Positions 61,775 to 64,000 of a DNA stretch of 64,000 bases are shown one piece after another. Origin of the DNA: Brevipalpus yothersi. Taxonomy: Eukaryota; Arthropoda; Arachnida; Trombidiformes; Tenuipalpidae. The position numbers and the translations under genes were made by a program. The stretch lies in NCBI GenBank assembly GCA_003956705.1, contig QZCP01000168.1, positions 32,654 to 96,653 of the forward strand. Reading direction: 5' to 3'. Numbering within the stretch: position 1 is the first letter of the stretch; the number at the start of each line of letters is the position of its first letter. Below the pieces are notes generated by a model. It was not told where the DNA came from and did no database searches. It saw only the letters and a list, made by a program, of their open reading frames with translations.

Positions 61775-61990
61775 CTATCTCTCCATCCAGCATCCAGTGA
61801 ATGTGAGATGATCTGATTTAATTTTTTCTTCTCTCTTTTTGAGTGTTTTGCTCAATATTTTGCTCTCTCTGGCTTTTGTATCCATTTTTTTCTTCATCAT
61901 CTCATCAGTGCCTACAAATGCACCTCAAATGTAGTGATTTGTGCACCATTTTATACTTTTTGTGTACTGTCTGGATTTTATTAGCAACAC
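61775..61990 (+). repeat. Source or best copy of leader-exon repeat
   Basis: Shares sequence with 29340-29545 and 50262-50350. It covers the 5' UTR and signal-peptide codons of the adjoining gene, which is the only copy with a long open frame. Confidence 0.75.
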
Positions 61991-62504
61991 TGACCAATGG
62001 ATTATCATCATCAGCATCTAATAGTGATGATTTTGGTTTCGAATCTTCACTAAATTATGCTGGCAGTGCTGACAATGATGACAGTCATAACTCGTCGAGC
62101 CATTCCATAGGAATATTAGATTCATCCGGTTCGACGACCTTCTCATCTGTGCCATCTGATTCTCATGCTCAGAATCGATTCTTTCTGGCAGCATCACCTC
62201 CGTCTCATGCATCCTCCACAACCGAAGTGATACCAGAATTTTCTGGTGATGGTGGAAACACAGGTGATGCAGATGATGAAGATAGTCCAGATGATGATGA
62301 TGACGATGATGAAGATGAAGATGATGAGGAAGAGGATGATGATACAAATGCTCATCCTTTGAATCCATCTCACATTTCTCCTCATCCCGACATTCCTCGT
62401 TTGACAGGAGATTTATATCCCTTCTCTCCATCCTCCACTACTACCACTTCAACCAGTACCACACAAATTCCAACCACAACCACGACCGAGTCTTATGAAA
62501 CTAG
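61918..62504 (+). CDS. First exon of acidic secreted/membrane protein, possibly syndecan-like
   Basis: ATG at 61918 opens a 195-codon exon ending at ACTAG/GTATGAG (phase 2). It begins with a signal peptide (LCTILYFLCTVWILLATL). It continues as a disordered acidic ectodomain with a long Asp/Glu run (about residues 120-142) and a Thr-rich stretch near the end. The motifs EFSGDGG and DSSGS place Ser-Gly next to acidic residues, which is how glycosaminoglycan attachment sites look in syndecans and other proteoglycans. The diagnostic transmembrane and cytoplasmic exon of syndecan would lie downstream and is not in the window, so the call is tentative. The leader region exists as decayed copies elsewhere in the window. 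Confidence 0.6.
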
Positions 62505-63752
62505 GTATGAGATTTGTACTTACATGGACAATCATTGGTGTCAAAATTCGGTTCTTAACGCTATCAATGAGTTTTAACCAGTAGCTCAAGAATTTTAATC
62601 GATCAGATTAACATTTCCAGTCACGTTGAATATTGGGATCACGATTCTGCTATTCTGATGCTATTGTGTGAGAGTGATGTCTGTTTCGCTACTGTTTCGT
62701 GAGTTGATTGAACTGATGATTATGGTCAATGAATTTACTAGACATTTTTTTTTCTCTCTCTTTCGGGGTCTGTTTTCCATGATCGTTTGAGTAAAGCTAT
62801 GAGAATGAAATCGCTTGAGCATTTTATACTGATGTCACAAATTTTATCGGAATTTTATTTTACTGAGGAGATAATTTTTGGCCAATGTATCGTAATTTTT
62901 GATTGGATTTCTTTGGCCAACAGATGAAAAATTCAATTTCGATTCTTTTTGGATAACTGATGAAATGTCATCTTCTACCCATGCAGGATCGTTTCCTATC
63001 TGTTAGGACTACTGATGGCATCTTAAATCAAATGACTGAAACTTCGTCGTCATAACTGCATGATGAACTTCCCTGCAATCTCAATTTGAAATGTTCTCAA
63101 GAACCAAACCAATCAGATCCAGATTACATTTTCGATATCTCATGTCAATCTGTTTTTGACGGTTTCTAACAACAAAGAAGGTGCTGCAATGAATCATGAT
63201 AATTGTTACTCTTCTAGTCACTAACACAATGATCACTATGGCCAATTATCATGAAGTATACTCATCGTGTATGCACATTCTTTCCTAGATAACTTTGTCA
63301 GATTCATGCCATTTTGTTTCTCTCCCTCTCTATCCATCTATGCATCCTGACCAGATCAGATTCCATCTCATTTTGCTCTGATCGCTTGTAAGTGTTCTCC
63401 GAACGTGTGTTGATCACGAACACAGAGAGAGAGAGAGAGAGAGACACGCATACAGCTGATATCTTCTTTCATCCTCAGGCAACACAATGGCCTATGGATC
63501 GAAATTGGTGGGAGTGAGATGGACAGAGAAGAAAACGGAGAGAGAAAGAGAATGGCAAGCCTCAGTCCACATATGATTTCCATAGAGCGGCTGCAATTTT
63601 ACCAACTGGTTGTTAGGCTAGCTGAAAGCTGTCATAGATAGATGATTGGAACATTGTGTTGACTGGTTTTCCTACCTTAAACCCAGTGTGGACATGAAAA
63701 TTTCTGGTCAAAAAAAATCATTCTCACGAGATCAGATACTTTGTTATTTCAT

Positions 63753-63803
<51 letters not shown>

Positions 63804-64000
63804 ATATGAGGAAAGTTTCACTTGAGAGCCTGTTTTCAAAGGAAGTGAAAAGAGTTGCAGTTCGGAAGAATGATTTTCTCTGTTAGTTGATGAGAGTCTC
63901 TCTCTCTCTCTCACTTATTCTCTCTGTATCTGGCATTCTGTTGCCATCTTTGAAAATCTTGTGGACTATGCCTGACAGAGGACCTACACTCAATCAAGAG
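62505..64000. other. Start of the next intron, no exon seen
   Basis: AT-rich sequence with short GA and TC tracts (63424-63443, 63757-63801, 63897-63912). No further exon recognised. Confidence 0.45.
63757..63801 (+). repeat. (TC)n
   Basis: About 22 TC units. Confidence 0.95.

Noticed and set aside
62018..62431. His-rich minus-strand ORF opposite the acidic exon
   Set aside because: It is the complement of GAT/GAC-rich codons of the real exon, so it is a shadow frame.
1..64000. tRNA, rRNA or other structured RNA genes
   Set aside because: No cloverleaf with B-box-like GGTTCRANNC or rRNA core sequence was recognised by eye. A covariance-model scan was not possible here.

Overview
This window looks like nuclear DNA of a small, AT-rich arthropod genome. 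Exons are long, most introns are 50-300 bp with GT..AG ends, genes sit close together, and long (TC)n/(GA)n tracts are scattered throughout. The gene set (AMBRA1, X11/Mint, DLK kinase, Hook, FHIP, WDR20, reticulocalbin, METTL9, animal-type fatty acid synthase) is metazoan. The strong intron loss would fit an acariform mite, but that placement is inference.

Layout, left to right: a (TC)40 tract and an orphan first exon of a fatty acid synthase (FAS) paralog on the minus strand (1971-2106); METTL9 (3.7-4.7 kb); a doubtful minus-strand ORF (5.6-6.1 kb); an ER reticulocalbin ending HDEL (6.7-7.9 kb); FHIP1 (9.0-12.6 kb); AMBRA1 (13.3-17.8 kb); X11/Mint with PTB-PDZ-PDZ (19.1-23.3 kb); DLK/LZK (25.3-27.4 kb); a four-exon FAS-like megasynthase (29.8-36.7 kb); Hook (37.8-40.1 kb); an 11-finger C2H2 protein (42.6-44.3 kb); a decayed DUS3L copy (44.9-45.9 kb); PLA2G15-type lysosomal phospholipase (47.2-48.7 kb); WDR20 (51.3-54.0 kb); an internally deleted FAS pseudogene (54.5-55.4 kb); part of an Ig-domain gene (57.8-59.4 kb); and the first exon of a secreted or membrane acidic protein, possibly syndecan-like (61.9-62.5 kb). 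Every well-supported gene is on the plus strand.

The most unusual content is the FAS locus. The full-length protein (about 2249 aa) keeps KS, DH, ER, KR, ACP and TE signatures, but its acyltransferase (MAT) domain is shortened and has lost the GHSxGE nucleophile motif. It is therefore predicted to depend on another enzyme for acyl loading. Parts of two relatives lie in the same window. FAS and Hook are bracketed by an inverted duplication with arms of about 1.3 kb (28130-29390 and 40836-42182). Several other segmental copies occur: a 0.5 kb repeat at 18.1 and 37.0 kb, the 3' end of the zinc-finger gene, and the signal-peptide exon region of the 61.9 kb gene. The region has clearly been shaped by local duplication and decay.

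Functional links: FHIP1 and Hook are partners in the FTS-Hook-FHIP dynein adaptor complex, and AMBRA1 here ends with two TQT dynein-light-chain motifs. Exon joins were worked out by hand from splice sites and reading phase; no alignment program was run.
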